A stretch of 32,500 bases of DNA. It comes from Leptospira mayottensis 200901116. GTDB lineage: Bacteria > Spirochaetota > Leptospiria > Leptospirales > Leptospiraceae. Of the stretch, positions 32,416-32,500 are shown one piece after another. A program made the translations under genes and the position numbers. The notes under the pieces were generated by a model, which ran no database searches, was not told the origin of the DNA, and saw nothing but the letters and a program-made list of their open reading frames with translations. The stretch's first letter is position 1. Every line of letters starts with the position of its first letter. The stretch lies in NCBI RefSeq assembly GCF_000306675.2, contig NZ_CP024871.1, forward strand, positions 210,001 to 242,500, read 5' to 3'.

Positions 32416-32500
32416 ATGAATTTAACCAAATTGGCGATTTGCGTTTTTTGTGGTTCCCGTTCGGGAACCAATCCTGTGTATACCGAGGCGGCCAGAGATT
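32416..32500 (+). CDS. LOG-family protein (TIGR00730 type), N-terminal fragment
   Basis: The ATG follows AAAGGGAG by six bases. The visible 28 residues include [20 protein letters not shown], the typical start of LOG-family (lysine-decarboxylase-like Rossmann) proteins, many of which hydrolyse nucleoside 5'-monophosphates or cytokinin precursors. The PGGxGTxxE motif that would confirm it lies beyond the window. The gene runs off the right edge. Confidence 0.8.
   Translation, partial: MNLTKLAICVFCGSRSGTNPVYTEAARD

Overview
The window looks like chromosomal DNA from a spirochaete of the genus Leptospira, probably from the pathogenic group. The basis is A+T-rich DNA, many predicted lipoproteins and hypothetical membrane proteins, a eukaryote-type NADP isocitrate dehydrogenase, and the overall gene content. 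The species was not determined by any database search. No rRNA, tRNA, CRISPR array or intact mobile element was seen.

Layout. (1) 1-5010, minus strand: argJ, a membrane GAF protein with a degenerate SpoIIE-like phosphatase domain and a partial membrane protein form one overlapping cluster. Beside it is a PhoB/PhoR-type two-component pair. (2) 5239-7210, minus strand: five overlapping genes centred on an ECF sigma factor, including a 57-residue first gene. (3) 7531-10914: CoA-type Nudix hydrolase, ribonuclease D and, divergently, purF with iron-sulphur cysteines. (4) 11193-17469: small lipoproteins and hypotheticals, a [2Fe-2S] protein coupled to a zinc-free MDR oxidoreductase, and a secreted lipase-like hydrolase. 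(5) 17977-21918: murA coupled to a four-cluster ferredoxin, and divergent lnt. (6) 22130-28555: hypotheticals, icd, and a mazG operon ending in a pseudo-receiver/receiver protein. (7) 28709-30849: a DUF6580-like membrane protein and an outer-membrane beta-barrel protein. (8) 30972-32354: an accessory patch with a decayed IS1595-type transposase, then a Panacea-domain (SocA/PanA-like) antitoxin and a small unrecognised partner that is probably its toxin. The window ends in a LOG-family gene.

The best candidate for an undescribed system is the Panacea pair at 31265-32354. It has its own promoter, a palindrome over the -10 box, a partner without a clear family, and a transposon relic alongside. 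Other strong points are MurA with Asp at the fosfomycin-target Cys position, two signalling proteins whose catalytic or phospho-acceptor residues are lost, and several long inverted repeats in intergenic DNA.
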